Assembly: GCF_000337895.1 (NCBI RefSeq)
Contig: NZ_AOMA01000124.1
Span: forward strand, 1 to 53,356
Source of the DNA: Halobiforma nitratireducens JCM 10879
Lineage (GTDB): Archaea; Halobacteriota; Halobacteria; Halobacteriales; Natrialbaceae
Length of the DNA: 53,356 nt
Direction: 5' to 3'
The first letter of the stretch is position 1. Each line of letters begins with the position of its first letter. A program made the translations under genes and the position numbers. The notes beneath the pieces are model-generated. The model was not told the DNA's origin and made no database searches. It was given only the letters and a program-made list of their open reading frames with translations. Below, piece by piece: positions 44,048 through 53,108 of this stretch.

Positions 44048-44216
44048 AGCCTAATTGAATAGTGCAGCAGTGAAAAACGTACGTCTTACTCAGGTAGGCT
44101 CATCGCTCATCGCTCATCGTGGGACGGCGGACCGGCGGACCGACGGGGAATCGTCCCCGCCCGGTTTCCGTAGATCGGACCGCTGGTTTCGTGTAGTTCC
44201 CGCCCGTACTGGCCGT

Positions 44217-44915
44217 ATGGACGGAACCGTGGTCGTCACTGGTGGAACGCGAGGAATCGGACGCGCCGTCGCCGAAGCCTTCGCCGCCGACGGGGCGACG
44301 GTCGTAATCGGTGCACGGAACGACAGCGAGGTATCGGAGACGGTCGAGACACTCGAGTCGGCCGGCGCGACCGCGGCCGCCGGCGTCCGGACCGACGTTC
44401 GAGACGAGTTCGACGTCGAGCGGCTGGTCGAGACTGCGTCCCGGACCGGCGACTCGAGGGGGATCGACGCCGTCGTCGCCGCGGCAGGGGTCTACCACGG
44501 CGAAGCCGGTGAGACTCCGACCGACGAGGAGTCGTACACCGCGGTCGACGACCACTGGCGAATCAACGGCCGTGGCGTCTTCGCGACGATTCGGGAGGCA
44601 CTGCCCCACCTCAACGACGGGGCGCGCGTACTCGTTCCGACGGGTGCGGTCGCTCGAGACCCACAATCCGGATACGGTGCCTACGCGATTTCGAAGGCGA
44701 CGGCCGAGGCGGTTGCCCGTGGGTTCGCCGCCGACACCGAGCACCCGGTCGGCTGTCTGGACCCGGGACGAGTCTCGACGGCCCTCTCGGGCGGTGAGGG
44801 ACGTGATCCCGAAGCCGTCGCCGACATGTTCGTCTGGGCGGCGACGGACGCCGATCCGGACGAACTCGACGGGAACGTCCTCGGGCTGAAAGAGTGGAAG
44901 ACGGCGACGCGGTAG
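44217..44915 (+). CDS. SDR-family oxidoreductase
   Basis: This is a 232-residue classical short-chain dehydrogenase. The cofactor motif VVTGGTRGIGRAV is at residues 6-18, AAAGVYHGE corresponds to NNAG, and the catalytic YAISK (Tyr-x3-Lys) is present near residue 160. The C-terminus is short. Unlike the SDR at 6399-7187, the active site is complete. The substrate is unknown. The ATG at 44217 was chosen because MDGTVVVTGGT is a standard SDR start; upstream frame sequence is Arg/Ser-rich. It faces away from crtD. Confidence 0.88.
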   Translation: MDGTVVVTGGTRGIGRAVAEAFAADGATVVIGARNDSEVSETVETLESAGATAAAGVRTDVRDEFDVERLVETASRTGDSRGIDAVVAAAGVYHGEAGETPTDEESYTAVDDHWRINGRGVFATIREALPHLNDGARVLVPTGAVARDPQSGYGAYAISKATAEAVARGFAADTEHPVGCLDPGRVSTALSGGEGRDPEAVADMFVWAATDADPDELDGNVLGLKEWKTATR

Positions 44916-44975
44916 GTGGTCGTCGTTTCGGGTCCGGGTCCGGGTCTGAGTCTGAGTCCAGGTCCGCCGCCCTCG

Positions 44976-46850
44976 CTACTCGAGATCACCGTCACCTCCC
45001 TCACCGCCCCCGAGTCCCAACGCGTCGCTCAACTCGAGGCTCACGTCCGACCGGGAGCGGGCGTACGCGTAGGAGGCGACGAGCAGCACGGCCCCCAACA
45101 CGAGAAACGACAGCGTCCGTGCGACGGTATCCAGATCGCGCGTATCGACGAGAAACACCTTCGCGGTCGCGAGGCCGAACACGCCGATCGCGAGCGCCCG
45201 GAGCCCCCGAACGTCGAGCGTGAACCCGGCCACGAGCAGGGCGAGGCCGAGCAGTACCCAGGCGATAGAGACGCCGAGTCCGGACAACTCGAGTGCGAGC
45301 ACGAGCACGGCCAGCCCGGTCGCCGCGGTCGCGTAGACGCCCTCGAGCGGCGGCAGGAAGCGGCGTTCGGCCTCGGAGAGCGTCGACTGGTCGGCGGCGA
45401 ACCACCACGCCAGTCCGTAGAAAACGCCGATCGCGAGCGCGAACGCGACCGGTCGACCCGTCAGCGTCGCCATCGGCTCGGCGGCGTCGAACGCGGCCAA
45501 CTCGCTCGCGTCGACGGCGAGCAGTTTGAAGCCCGTCGCCCCGGCGACGACGTGGCTCCCGTACCGGAAGCCGGGCTCCTCGAGTTCCCTCGCCGCCAGG
45601 ACGCCGACACAGACGATCGCGAGCGCGCCGACCGTCGTCGCGAACGTCCCGACCGCGATCCCGATACCGAGCGCGAGAGCGCCGACGGAGCCAGCCGCGG
45701 CAGTTCCGTCGGCTTTGACCGATCCCCGGTCGGTGATCACGTAGGCACCTCCGAGAAGAATCGCGACGACGATCGCACCGAGCCCGGCCGCGTCGGGAAT
45801 CGCGTCTTCGACGGCGTTCTCGAGCAGGAGCGTTCCGAACGCGGCGTTGACGAGCGGGAGGGCGATAAGCTGGACACGGTAGCGACGGTTCTCGAACCGC
45901 GTCGCTGTGACGTCACGCAGAACGTAGCCGCCAGCCAGGTAGATCACAAGCGTCAGGACCGCGGTCAGCGCGAGCACGGCTGCCGACGGCTCGACCTCGA
46001 CGAGCCACAGCAGAACGACGCCGTAGGTGGCGAACGTACTCGAGAGGACGAGCCGACTCCAGGGTTCGACTGTGGCGATGGCGACCAGTCCGCCGGCCAG
46101 CAGGAGGAGGTACACGGGCGTCACCGCGAGCGTCGCGGCCTCGATGCTCAGTGCGGCGGTGACGTAGCCAAGCAGGAACGCCTCGCCGACGACCAGCGCC
46201 GCGCCGTCCCGGATCGAGACGACCGCCGTCACGCCGACCAGCAGCGTCAGCGCCGCGAGGACGGCCCACAGCGGCGTCCCGATCGCCTCGCGGTACCCCT
46301 CGAAGCCGTAGGCAGCGTAGATGCTGAGGTAGGCGACGGCCATCCCTGCCCCGGCGGCGATTCGGCCCCAGCGGACGTACCCCTGTCGCGTCGTGGCGTA
46401 TCGACCGCCGGCAAACAGTGCCAGGCCACCGATCGTCCCGACGACGACCCGACCGAACGGACCGAGCAGCCCGATCTCGATTGCCAACTGGACGAAGAAC
46501 GCGACGCCGATCACGAGCGCGGCAGCGCCCGCGATGCCCAGCCACCGAACGCCGACGGCGAGTTCCCAGTCGCGGGCCGTCCCGCTCGAGCGGAGGCTCG
46601 AGTGATCGGCCGACGCCTCGTTTGCCTCCTCGTCGTCCGCAGCGTTGCCGGCTCCTGTCCCCTCGCTGCGGTCGTCCGCCCGCTCTCTCTCGCTCGTCTC
46701 GGGGTCCGACTCCGGTCGGGACGGATCGTCGGCCTCGGCCTCGAGTTCCTCCTCGAGCGATTCGACTCGACGGCGAAGCGAATCGAATTCGGTCCGGAGC
46801 CGCCGGATATCCTCCTGGAGGTCGTCGTTCGCGTTCCCGTCGTCGGCCAT
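44976..46850 (-). CDS. DUF2339 polytopic membrane protein
   Basis: This is a 624-residue protein. An N-terminal coiled coil (LQEDIRRLRTEFDSLRRRVE, about 10-45) is followed by an acidic linker, then WELAVGVRWLGIAGAAALVIG and about 16-18 short hydrophobic helices to the end (AKVFLVDTRDLDTVARTLSF is typical of DUF2339). The biochemical role of the family is not known to me. The coiled coil suggests oligomers. It ends with a Gly/Asp-rich tail. It faces the SDR gene, separated by a short hexamer repeat. Confidence 0.9.
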   Translation of the reverse strand: MADDGNANDDLQEDIRRLRTEFDSLRRRVESLEEELEAEADDPSRPESDPETSERERADDRSEGTGAGNAADDEEANEASADHSSLRSSGTARDWELAVGVRWLGIAGAAALVIGVAFFVQLAIEIGLLGPFGRVVVGTIGGLALFAGGRYATTRQGYVRWGRIAAGAGMAVAYLSIYAAYGFEGYREAIGTPLWAVLAALTLLVGVTAVVSIRDGAALVVGEAFLLGYVTAALSIEAATLAVTPVYLLLLAGGLVAIATVEPWSRLVLSSTFATYGVVLLWLVEVEPSAAVLALTAVLTLVIYLAGGYVLRDVTATRFENRRYRVQLIALPLVNAAFGTLLLENAVEDAIPDAAGLGAIVVAILLGGAYVITDRGSVKADGTAAAGSVGALALGIGIAVGTFATTVGALAIVCVGVLAARELEEPGFRYGSHVVAGATGFKLLAVDASELAAFDAAEPMATLTGRPVAFALAIGVFYGLAWWFAADQSTLSEAERRFLPPLEGVYATAATGLAVLVLALELSGLGVSIAWVLLGLALLVAGFTLDVRGLRALAIGVFGLATAKVFLVDTRDLDTVARTLSFLVLGAVLLVASYAYARSRSDVSLELSDALGLGGGEGGDGDLE

Positions 46851-47092
46851 CTCGCCTGTGTCGTCTCACTCCGACAACATAAATCGGCGGGTACGGTCTC
46901 CCGCTCGACGACTGCGACGACTGGTCGACTTCGGGTGAGCCACCGCTAATCGCACGGAACACGTCCCTCTACGGGAGCGTCGCTATCACTACGAGGGGTT
47001 GTTCGACGTGGCGCGTGTGAGCCACGGCTGAACCCGGGCCACGTTCGGAGGGTCGTCGCAAGCTATATATTCGGCTGACATGACTGTCGGCC

Positions 47093-47665
47093 ATGCCTGG
47101 ACCGGTCTTTCTCGAGAGCGATCGCGTTACGCTTCGCCCGATCGAGCGGGACGACCTCGCGTTCCTCCAGCGTGCCATGAACGCGCCCGACGTGTGGCGG
47201 CCCGCGCTCGATATCGACCCGATGAACCGCGAGCAGGCCGCGGAGTTCTTCGAGACCGTCGTTTCCGAGACGGACGGCGGCGTCCACTGTCTCGTCTGTA
47301 CGGACGGGGACCCCCTCGGCGTCGTCACGCTCTCTGCATCGCGGTACGGTCCCGACGAAACTGCCCGCTCGCGGGCCGCAGAACTCGCCTACTGGCTCGC
47401 TCCCGAACACCACGGCCAGGGGTACGGCTCCGACGCGGTCTCGAGACTGCTCCGATACGCCTTCGAGGACCGGAACCTGCGGCGAGTGAGTGCTCGTGTC
47501 GGGAGCTTCAACGACGCTTCGGTCGGGCTCCTCGAGCGTCTCGGCTTCGAGCGGGAGGGGCGACTACGGGACGCAGCCTGGTATCGCGGCGACTACCACG
47601 ACATGTACTGGTACGGGCTGTTACGCGAGGAGTGGCGGAAGACCAGCGACGTGTGCGAGCGATAG
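47093..47665 (+). CDS. GNAT-family (RimJ/RimL-like) N-acetyltransferase
   Basis: This is a 190-residue GNAT protein starting MPGPVFLESDRVTLRPIERDD. The acetyl-CoA pyrophosphate-binding loop region HHGQGYGSDAVSRLLRYAF (about residues 106-124) and SFNDASVGLLERLGFEREG (about 139-157) mark it as RimJ/RimL-like. It probably acetylates an N-terminus, amino group or small amine; the substrate cannot be set. A TATATATTC box lies about 27 nt before the ATG at 47093 (leaderless). Confidence 0.9.
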   Translation: MPGPVFLESDRVTLRPIERDDLAFLQRAMNAPDVWRPALDIDPMNREQAAEFFETVVSETDGGVHCLVCTDGDPLGVVTLSASRYGPDETARSRAAELAYWLAPEHHGQGYGSDAVSRLLRYAFEDRNLRRVSARVGSFNDASVGLLERLGFEREGRLRDAAWYRGDYHDMYWYGLLREEWRKTSDVCER

Positions 47666-47737
47666 CGGTCGCTCGTCGGTCGGGGTACGGTCCGAAGAAT
47701 ACGCTCTGGGACTGCAGTATGCAGTCGGCGCAAAATC

Positions 47738-48022
47738 TCAGTCGATGTGTCCTTCGCGGCGGAGCTGGTCGGCGTCCTGACTGGTGTAGCGCCACTCGAT
47801 GGTGGCCTTCTCGTCTTGCCAGTCCCAGGGCTCGGCGACGACGATGTCGTCTTGCTCGATCCAGGTTCGGTATTTCATTCGACCCGGAATGCGGCCGAGT
47901 CGCTCCTCGCCGTCTTCGCAGCGGAGTTGCACGTGGTTCCCGCCGAGGTGTTCGGTGACGACGGCGAATACTTCGTCGCTGTTGGGCATACGGAGGTTCC
48001 GTCGCCCGGAGTCTTCTGTCAC
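47738..48022 (-). CDS. Translation initiation factor aIF-1A
   Basis: This is a 94-residue S1/OB-fold protein: [20 protein letters not shown] (about residues 17-36), [20 protein letters not shown] and [16 protein letters not shown], a textbook aIF-1A. It promotes ribosome dissociation and initiator-tRNA binding. The N-terminus [17 protein letters not shown] matches the short archaeal extension. It is monocistronic and converges on the GNAT gene. Confidence 0.95.
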   Translation of the reverse strand: MTEDSGRRNLRMPNSDEVFAVVTEHLGGNHVQLRCEDGEERLGRIPGRMKYRTWIEQDDIVVAEPWDWQDEKATIEWRYTSQDADQLRREGHID

Positions 48023-48145
48023 AATCTACCTACGAGCGGAAGACGTTTAAATGGTTGGAGAGTCGTGGTACCACGTCGCAGCCAACCAGCAGCAACCACG
48101 GGTCACCACTCGCACGTGCAAACGGCGGATATCGATCCGCCGTCG

Positions 48146-48658
48146 TCACAACTCGCGGTCCGAATCCGGATTCTCGAGTTCCCACAGGAGTTCCGGCAGG
48201 AACGCCTCGAGGTTGTCGATCACTGTGCGGTCGCTGACGTTCAGCCCGTCACAGTGGTCGTGGGCCGACTCGCGGATATCGACGTGGAGGTCCCCGCCCT
48301 CGCGCCAGACGGCAAGCGGGAAGACCGAACACCGCGTCGGTTTCCAGTCTTCCTCCAGGTGCAGCGAACAGAGCCCGTCTTCCCGCAGGAAGGCACAGGC
48401 ACAGCCGTCGTCGCCGACGTGGTCCTCGCGGTCTTTCTCCTCGCGGGTGACGAACTTCTCGCCGCGGAAGTCGGTCGTGTTCTCGGCGAGGTTGGCCCGC
48501 TGGGCGAGCTCGAGGAGGTCCCGGTCGTAGAGGAGAACACCGTGGTGACAACACCAGGTACAGTCGTCGACACACTCGAAGGTGAGGTCGGGATCGAACT
48601 CGACGACGACCTCTCGGCCGGGGTAGACTTCGACGCGGTGGGGAACCTCCGTGCTCAC
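48146..48658 (-). CDS. YkgJ-type cysteine-cluster protein
   Basis: This is a 170-residue protein with the zinc/iron-chelating domain pattern (PF03692-like): FECVDDCTWCCHHGVLL, DGCACAFL, GLCSLH, KPTRCSVFPLAV and HDHCDG, about ten cysteines and several His in an otherwise acidic protein. Family proteins probably bind an Fe-S or zinc cluster; no reaction is known. The GTG at 48658 (STEVPHRVEVYPGREVV) is preferred; an in-frame GTG at 48754 would add 32 residues of unlikely sequence. Confidence 0.8.
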   Translation of the reverse strand: MSTEVPHRVEVYPGREVVVEFDPDLTFECVDDCTWCCHHGVLLYDRDLLELAQRANLAENTTDFRGEKFVTREEKDREDHVGDDGCACAFLREDGLCSLHLEEDWKPTRCSVFPLAVWREGGDLHVDIRESAHDHCDGLNVSDRTVIDNLEAFLPELLWELENPDSDREL

Positions 48659-48766
48659 GTCAGCGGGAAGGGGGTGCGGGCGGAAGTGCCTTTCTTCCTG
48701 GGCCGGAGGGCAGTCACGGTCGTTCCGCGTCTGGATTGTCCGTCGCTCGAGCACTCGATTCCGCGG

Positions 48767-49672
48767 CTACTCGATCTCGAGAGCACCGTACATGAACCCC
48801 GCGTGGGGCGAACAGTAGTACGGCTGGCGGCCAGGCTCGTCGGCCTCCCACTCGAAGGTGTCTCCCTCGCTCGAGATCGTCGTGTCGAACGTCTCGCCGC
48901 CGCCGCTTCGCTGCTCGAGATCGGCCGTCGAGGTGACGGTGTGGAAGACGCCGTCGGTGTTGACCCACTCGACGGTAGTCCCCTCGTCGACGGTGGCGAA
49001 CGCGGGATCGAAGACGAAGTCCGGTTCGTCTCCCTGGCCTTCGCGGGTCTCGATCTCGACGTGGTCTTCACCCGTCAGGTCGGCGAACTCCTCGTCGATG
49101 TCGGCCGTGCCGTCCCCGTTCGCTTCCTCGTCTTCTACTTCGTCGTCTTCCTCGTCGTGACCGTGGGCTTCTTCGGCCGCCTCCCGTTCGTCCTCGTTTC
49201 CGTCACCGACGATCAGACTGCCCTCCATGAACCCGGCGTGTGGTTCACAGTAGTAGTGCTGGACGCCGTCCGAGTCGGGCGTCCACTCGAACGTGTCGCC
49301 GTCGGAGGCGATGGTCGCGTCGAACTCGTCGCTCGGGGTTTTCTCCTCGAGCGAGTCAGTCGAGGTGACGGTGTGGAAGACGCCGTCGGTGTTGACCCAC
49401 CGGACGGTAGTGCCGGGCTCGAGTTCGACGATCGCGGGGTCGAAGACGAAGTCGGGTTCTTCTCCCTCTCCTTTTTCCTCGCCCTCGCGAGTCTCGATCT
49501 CGATCACGTCCTCTTCCTCTTCGGCGTCGTCCGCAGTGGCATCTTCAGACTCCGCTTCGTCGCCGCCCTCGTTTTCCGACTCGTCGTCGCCGAGACAGCC
49601 GGCAAGCGCCGCACTCGAGGCGGCCCCGAAGGCGACCAGCAGCCGTCTGCGACTTGCGGGTCTCGGGTTCAT
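48767..49672 (-). CDS. Halocyanin-type lipoprotein with two cupredoxin domains
   Basis: This is a 301-residue secreted blue-copper protein. A Tat-like signal (SRRRLLVAFGAASSAALAGC) ends in the lipobox LAGC with Cys26, then an acidic spacer. Domain 1 (about 57-156) has copper ligands His100, Cys142, His145, Met149. Domain 2 (about 203-301) has His244, Cys287, His290, Met294, so both sites look functional. It is separated from domain 1 by an acidic linker. Two-domain cupredoxins of this kind probably carry electrons at the outer face of the membrane. The partner gene 49685-50785 lies 12 nt upstream in the same direction. Confidence 0.93.
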   Translation of the reverse strand: MNPRPASRRRLLVAFGAASSAALAGCLGDDESENEGGDEAESEDATADDAEEEEDVIEIETREGEEKGEGEEPDFVFDPAIVELEPGTTVRWVNTDGVFHTVTSTDSLEEKTPSDEFDATIASDGDTFEWTPDSDGVQHYYCEPHAGFMEGSLIVGDGNEDEREAAEEAHGHDEEDDEVEDEEANGDGTADIDEEFADLTGEDHVEIETREGQGDEPDFVFDPAFATVDEGTTVEWVNTDGVFHTVTSTADLEQRSGGGETFDTTISSEGDTFEWEADEPGRQPYYCSPHAGFMYGALEIE

Positions 49673-49684
49673 GGATGTCAGTGA

Positions 49685-50785
49685 TCACTCCGTCGGGGTG
49701 GGCATGAACTCGCGGTCGACGCCGACCTCGACTTCGCCCCAGGGCATCTCGTGGTCGCGGGTAGCGTGGTGGACGAGCCACGTGCCCCACTGTTCGGGGT
49801 CCTGACCGCCGTGGCCGGCTTCCCAGCTGTCTGCCTCGTGCTTGTGGAAGTGCGTGAACTCCTCGTCCTGACCGGCGGGGATGTCGTCCGTGGTGAACTG
49901 CCCGCGGACACCCATTCCGAAGTAAATGAGGTTCTCGGCCTCCTCGACCGCCGGCTCGTCCCAGTGGAGGAAGACGAACGTCTCCTCGCTGACCCACTTC
50001 CAGACGTGTGCGGGCGTGCCGTGTGGAGCGTCGTCCTGGCCGGTCGTCCAGCGATCGTCGAAGATGTCGATCAGTTCGTCCCGGTCGGCGTCGGTGAGGT
50101 CGCTCTCGCCACTGTCGGGGGTCTCCCAGTCGGTTTCGTGGCCCTCGCTGCCCTCCTCGGGCGGCGTCGGCATGAAGCCGTAGTCGATCTGGGGTTCGAT
50201 CGGCTCGTCGTGGAACGGGTACTCGATCTCCCGAACCGCGATGTGGGTCAGCCAGTACCCCTCGTCGCCGGTGTCGCCGCCGTGGCCGGCCTCCCAGCCG
50301 TCGGCCGTGTGCTGGTGGAAGTGCGTAAACTCCTCGCTGGGCTGGCTCTCCTCGGTAAAGAGTCCCTTCTGCCCGATCGTGATGTAGTCGAGTTCGGTTG
50401 CTTCCTCCGGATTCGGCTCGTCGAAGTGAAGCCCGATCAGGGTCTCGTCGCTGACCCACTTCCAGACGTGTCGTGGGGTGTAGGATCGCTCTTCGCCCTC
50501 CACCTCGTGTTGGTCCTCGTTCATCGGCTGATCGTCGAACGCCGCGACCAGCGCCGAGATATCTTCCTCGGAGAGCGACTCCCCCTCCGGGGTCGGCTCG
50601 AGGCTCGCCAGGTCCGCTTCCTCCTCTTGAGCTTCGTCACTGTCCGCCGATTCGTCTCTCGACTCGTCGGTCTCGTCGCCCTCAGTGCCGTTCTCGTCGG
50701 CTGCTTCCTCTTCGCCACCGAGACAGCCAGCAACCGCGACGGCACCGCTCGCTCCCAGTAGTTGTATCGCGCGTCGTCGGTTCAT
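49685..50785 (-). CDS. Secreted lipoprotein with two tandem His-rich domains, function unknown
   Basis: This is a 366-residue protein. A Tat/lipoprotein signal (MNRRRAIQLLGASGAVAVAGC, lipobox Cys21) is followed by an acidic linker (about 25-68). Two homologous domains follow: residues 71-209 (HVWKW at 106-110, FTHFHQHTAD 153-162, WEAGHGG 164-170, GFMPTP) and 230-366 (HVWKW 260-264, FTHFHKHEAD 310-319, WEAGHGG 321-327, FMPTP). The conserved His/Trp/Asp pattern looks like a metal or cofactor site, but I cannot name the family. It is co-directional with and 12 nt upstream of the cupredoxin gene, so a shared redox function is suggested. The ATG at 50785 was chosen; an ATG eight codons earlier is possible. 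Confidence 0.85.
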   Translation of the reverse strand: MNRRRAIQLLGASGAVAVAGCLGGEEEAADENGTEGDETDESRDESADSDEAQEEEADLASLEPTPEGESLSEEDISALVAAFDDQPMNEDQHEVEGEERSYTPRHVWKWVSDETLIGLHFDEPNPEEATELDYITIGQKGLFTEESQPSEEFTHFHQHTADGWEAGHGGDTGDEGYWLTHIAVREIEYPFHDEPIEPQIDYGFMPTPPEEGSEGHETDWETPDSGESDLTDADRDELIDIFDDRWTTGQDDAPHGTPAHVWKWVSEETFVFLHWDEPAVEEAENLIYFGMGVRGQFTTDDIPAGQDEEFTHFHKHEADSWEAGHGGQDPEQWGTWLVHHATRDHEMPWGEVEVGVDREFMPTPTE

Positions 50786-50927
50786 CGTCCGCAGTCGGTC
50801 GGGTGACATACGTACTACACCAGTGTCGAGTAGACGATGGTGCTATGGTGGTTGTGCGCAGCCGACGCACTCGGGACGTAGATATATCCAGCACCAGTAC
50901 AGTGCCGTCCGACCGAGACGATGGCCG

Positions 50928-51344
50928 TTACGTCTCGGGCGACTCGAGCCAGGTTTCGTGGAGATCAACCCACGCGAGCTCCCCAGGAGCGTCCGTATCG
51001 TCACGAAACAGAACCGTGCTAACCCGACCCGTCGTCTCGTCGGTCGTCTCCTGGCACTCCTCGTACCGAACCGTCGCATGCGACTCGGTCCGTGCGACTA
51101 CTTCGACGTTCCGGATGTCGATGTCGAACGCTCCCGGCTCGTCGCGGCCGTAGTCCTCGCGGATTCCCTCGAGAACCGCCTCGCGAGCCAGTCGGTCGCC
51201 GTCGGGCGTCACCATCTCGAACCCGGGAGCGAGCGCCTCCTCCAGTCGGCCGGCGTCGGTTTTCGGCCGTTGGCCTGCGTACCACTCGACGAAAAACTCG
51301 TGTAACGATTCGATCTCCGCCGCGTACCGCGAGCGATCCGACAT
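50928..51344 (-). CDS. SnoaL/NTF2-like (DUF4440-type) protein
   Basis: This is a 138-residue cone-shaped NTF2-like fold candidate: an N-terminal helix (YAAEIESLHEFFVEWYAGQR), PGFEMVTPDGDRLAREAVLE and a beta-rich end (HATVRYEEC; STVLFRDD; WVDLHETWLES). Members are small enzymes or ligand-binding proteins; none of the catalytic residues can be assigned here. The ATG at 51344 gives MSDRSRYAAEIES. Confidence 0.78.
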   Translation of the reverse strand: MSDRSRYAAEIESLHEFFVEWYAGQRPKTDAGRLEEALAPGFEMVTPDGDRLAREAVLEGIREDYGRDEPGAFDIDIRNVEVVARTESHATVRYEECQETTDETTGRVSTVLFRDDTDAPGELAWVDLHETWLESPET

Positions 51345-51486
51345 AGCGGTCGTTCGGGCGGCCGACGCAAAACTGTATCCCGGCTCCGACAGGAAGCGGT
51401 TCTCGGAACGGTCGCTCCTCGCTCGCTGACCCGAACTCCGGGTCGTGAGGAAACAGGTGAGAGGAGAAAACGAGCGTGCTCCGAAC

Positions 51487-51858
51487 CTACGGCCCGAACT
51501 CGTCGATGCGTTCGTGGACCGTCTCGGCCCACTCGTCGACGGCCTCGTGCATCCGCTCCTGTGCGTCCGGAACCGGCACGGCGTAGTACTGATAGACGTA
51601 GCCACCGCCGTCGAGCAGTCGGCGTTCGCGTTCGACCAGCCCTTTTTCCGACAGCGTCGACAGCGACCGATTCACGTTGCTCCTGTCGCGCTCGAGGTCG
51701 GTCGCGAGTTCGGAGACCGTACTCCCCTGGAGTTCGAACAGTCGAAAGTACGTGCGCGTCTCGTGGGACTGGATGCCAAATACACACTCCATGATCCGCT
51801 CGAACTCCGGACTATCGACGAGCATGAGCGTCTCCATTCGTTGCTCGGAGTCGGTCAT
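51487..51858 (-). CDS. Winged-helix transcriptional regulator (TrmB/MarR-like)
   Basis: This is a 123-residue protein. The wHTH spans about residues 33-85: TRTYFRLFELQGSTVSELA, ERDRSNVNRSLSTLSEKGLV, with a wing VERERRLLDGGGYVYQYYAV. The C-terminal helix suits dimerisation. No ligand domain is present. The N-terminal part MTDSEQRMETLMLVDSPEFER is typical of haloarchaeal small TrmB-like regulators. The target is unknown. Confidence 0.85.
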   Translation of the reverse strand: MTDSEQRMETLMLVDSPEFERIMECVFGIQSHETRTYFRLFELQGSTVSELATDLERDRSNVNRSLSTLSEKGLVERERRLLDGGGYVYQYYAVPVPDAQERMHEAVDEWAETVHERIDEFGP

Positions 51859-51984
51859 GTTCCTGTGTCAGGGAGGTACCGCCCTATAGTTTGGGAGCGA
51901 AACGTAACTCCCGAGCGTCGCCGGTCACTGTCGGTCGACCCGACTCGATCCGTAGGCAACTCCCAATCGTCACCGCCGTGACGC

Positions 51985-52266
51985 TCACTCGGCCGAGGGC
52001 CGAACGTCTTCTTCCGTCTCCTCGGCCGGCTCCGCCCTGGCGAGCCGATACCGCTCGAGACAGGACTGCATCTCCTCCTGTGACTCGAAGGTGAGCAGCT
52101 TCATCGGCGTATCGCAGTAGTACGTTCCCTGCTGTCTCCGCAACGCCATCCGCAGCGTCTTTCCGAGAACGTCGACCTCGATGATCACGCGGTTTCCGCT
52201 GTCGAGTTTCTCGAGAATCTGCCCCGAAGTGAGGTCTTTCCGGTCGACGTAGATCGTGTCTCCCAT
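51985..52266 (-). CDS. Small conserved-type haloarchaeal protein
   Basis: This is a 93-residue soluble protein with a mixed alpha/beta pattern (IYVDRKDLTSGQILEKL; RVIIEVDVLGKTLRMALRRQ; TPMKLLTFESQEEMQSCLE) and an acidic tail (EPAEETEEDVRPSAE). The family was not recognised. It starts at the ATG at 52266, 58 nt from the FAH-family gene's stop. No operon partner is clear. Confidence 0.68.
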   Translation of the reverse strand: MGDTIYVDRKDLTSGQILEKLDSGNRVIIEVDVLGKTLRMALRRQQGTYYCDTPMKLLTFESQEEMQSCLERYRLARAEPAEETEEDVRPSAE

Positions 52267-52323
52267 GGTTCCGATACACGGACGCCAGCGGCAAGAAATT
52301 ACACGACTGGGCGTTCGCGCCGA

Positions 52324-53046
52324 TCAGTTCCGCGACTCGACTACGTCGTTTCGGAGCGTCCCGACACCCTCGTACGTGATTTCGACGGTATCGCCGGGCT
52401 CGACGAGACCTGGATTGGCGGGGCTGCCGAAGGCGACGACATCGCCCGGCCGGAGTGTGAACCGCTCGGAGAGGAAGGAGACGATCTCGTCGGGATCGAA
52501 CAGCATCAGTTCGGTGTTTGCCTCCTGGCGGCGCTCGCCCGCGACATCGGTGTGCATGTCGATCCCGTGAGGATCGAGGTCGGTCTCGAGCCACGGCCCG
52601 AGCGGCCCGGAGCCGTCGAAGGCCTTGCGCGCGGTCCGGCCCTGCTGGTCGAGTGCGTCGATGTCGTTCATAATGGTGTAGCCGCGGACGACCTCGGGGA
52701 CCTCTGCCGGAGCGACGTTACGACAGCGTTCGTCGATCACCGCGGCGAGTTCGCCGGCGTAGGTCAGTTCGTCGGTGAACTCGGGATAGGGAATCGGCTG
52801 CTCGTGGCCCAGCAACGCCGTGGGCGGCTTGATGAAGAAGTCCGGTTCCTCGGGTCGTTCGTACTCCATCTGCTCGAGCGTCTCGGCGAAGTTCCGGCCG
52901 ACGCAGTACAGCGTCGACGGCTCGCAGGGTGGCAGCAGTCGGCCGTCGACACCGACCTCGTAGGTACCGTCGTCGGCGTGAACGGTACCGTCCTCGTATC
53001 GGCCCGAAACCGGTCCGTCGGATGTCAAGAGTCGTGCGAGTCGCAT
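52324..53046 (-). CDS. Fumarylacetoacetate-hydrolase-family protein
   Basis: This is a 240-residue FAH-fold enzyme: YCVGRNFAETLEQM (about 48-61), PPTALLGHEQPI, metal-binding ELTYAGELAAVI and NDIDALDQQGR, then the C-terminal PGDVVAFGSPANPGLVEPGD and IEYEGVGTLRN-like end. FAH-family proteins cleave C-C bonds in 2-oxo acids or hydrate double bonds, using Mg2+/Mn2+; the substrate is unknown. It is intact, unlike the truncated relative at 7536-7667, whose N-terminus differs. Confidence 0.9.
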   Translation of the reverse strand: MRLARLLTSDGPVSGRYEDGTVHADDGTYEVGVDGRLLPPCEPSTLYCVGRNFAETLEQMEYERPEEPDFFIKPPTALLGHEQPIPYPEFTDELTYAGELAAVIDERCRNVAPAEVPEVVRGYTIMNDIDALDQQGRTARKAFDGSGPLGPWLETDLDPHGIDMHTDVAGERRQEANTELMLFDPDEIVSFLSERFTLRPGDVVAFGSPANPGLVEPGDTVEITYEGVGTLRNDVVESRN

Positions 53047-53108
53047 GGTCTCTGGCTCCCGTTCCTCGCTCGAGGCTGTTAGCGGTGCCGGTCGGTCGTC
53101 GTGAAGTA

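Noticed and set aside
44928-44966. Short GGGTCC/GAGTCT hexamer repeat between convergent genes
   Set aside because: It is degenerate and short; likely ordinary low-complexity intergenic DNA.
44916-46949. Plus-strand open frame of about 677 codons
   Set aside because: It is antisense to the DUF2339 gene and has Arg/Asp/Gly-rich, non-protein-like composition.
47747-49684. Plus-strand open frame of about 645 codons
   Set aside because: It is antisense to aIF-1A, the cysteine-cluster gene and the cupredoxin; its product has no recognisable motif.
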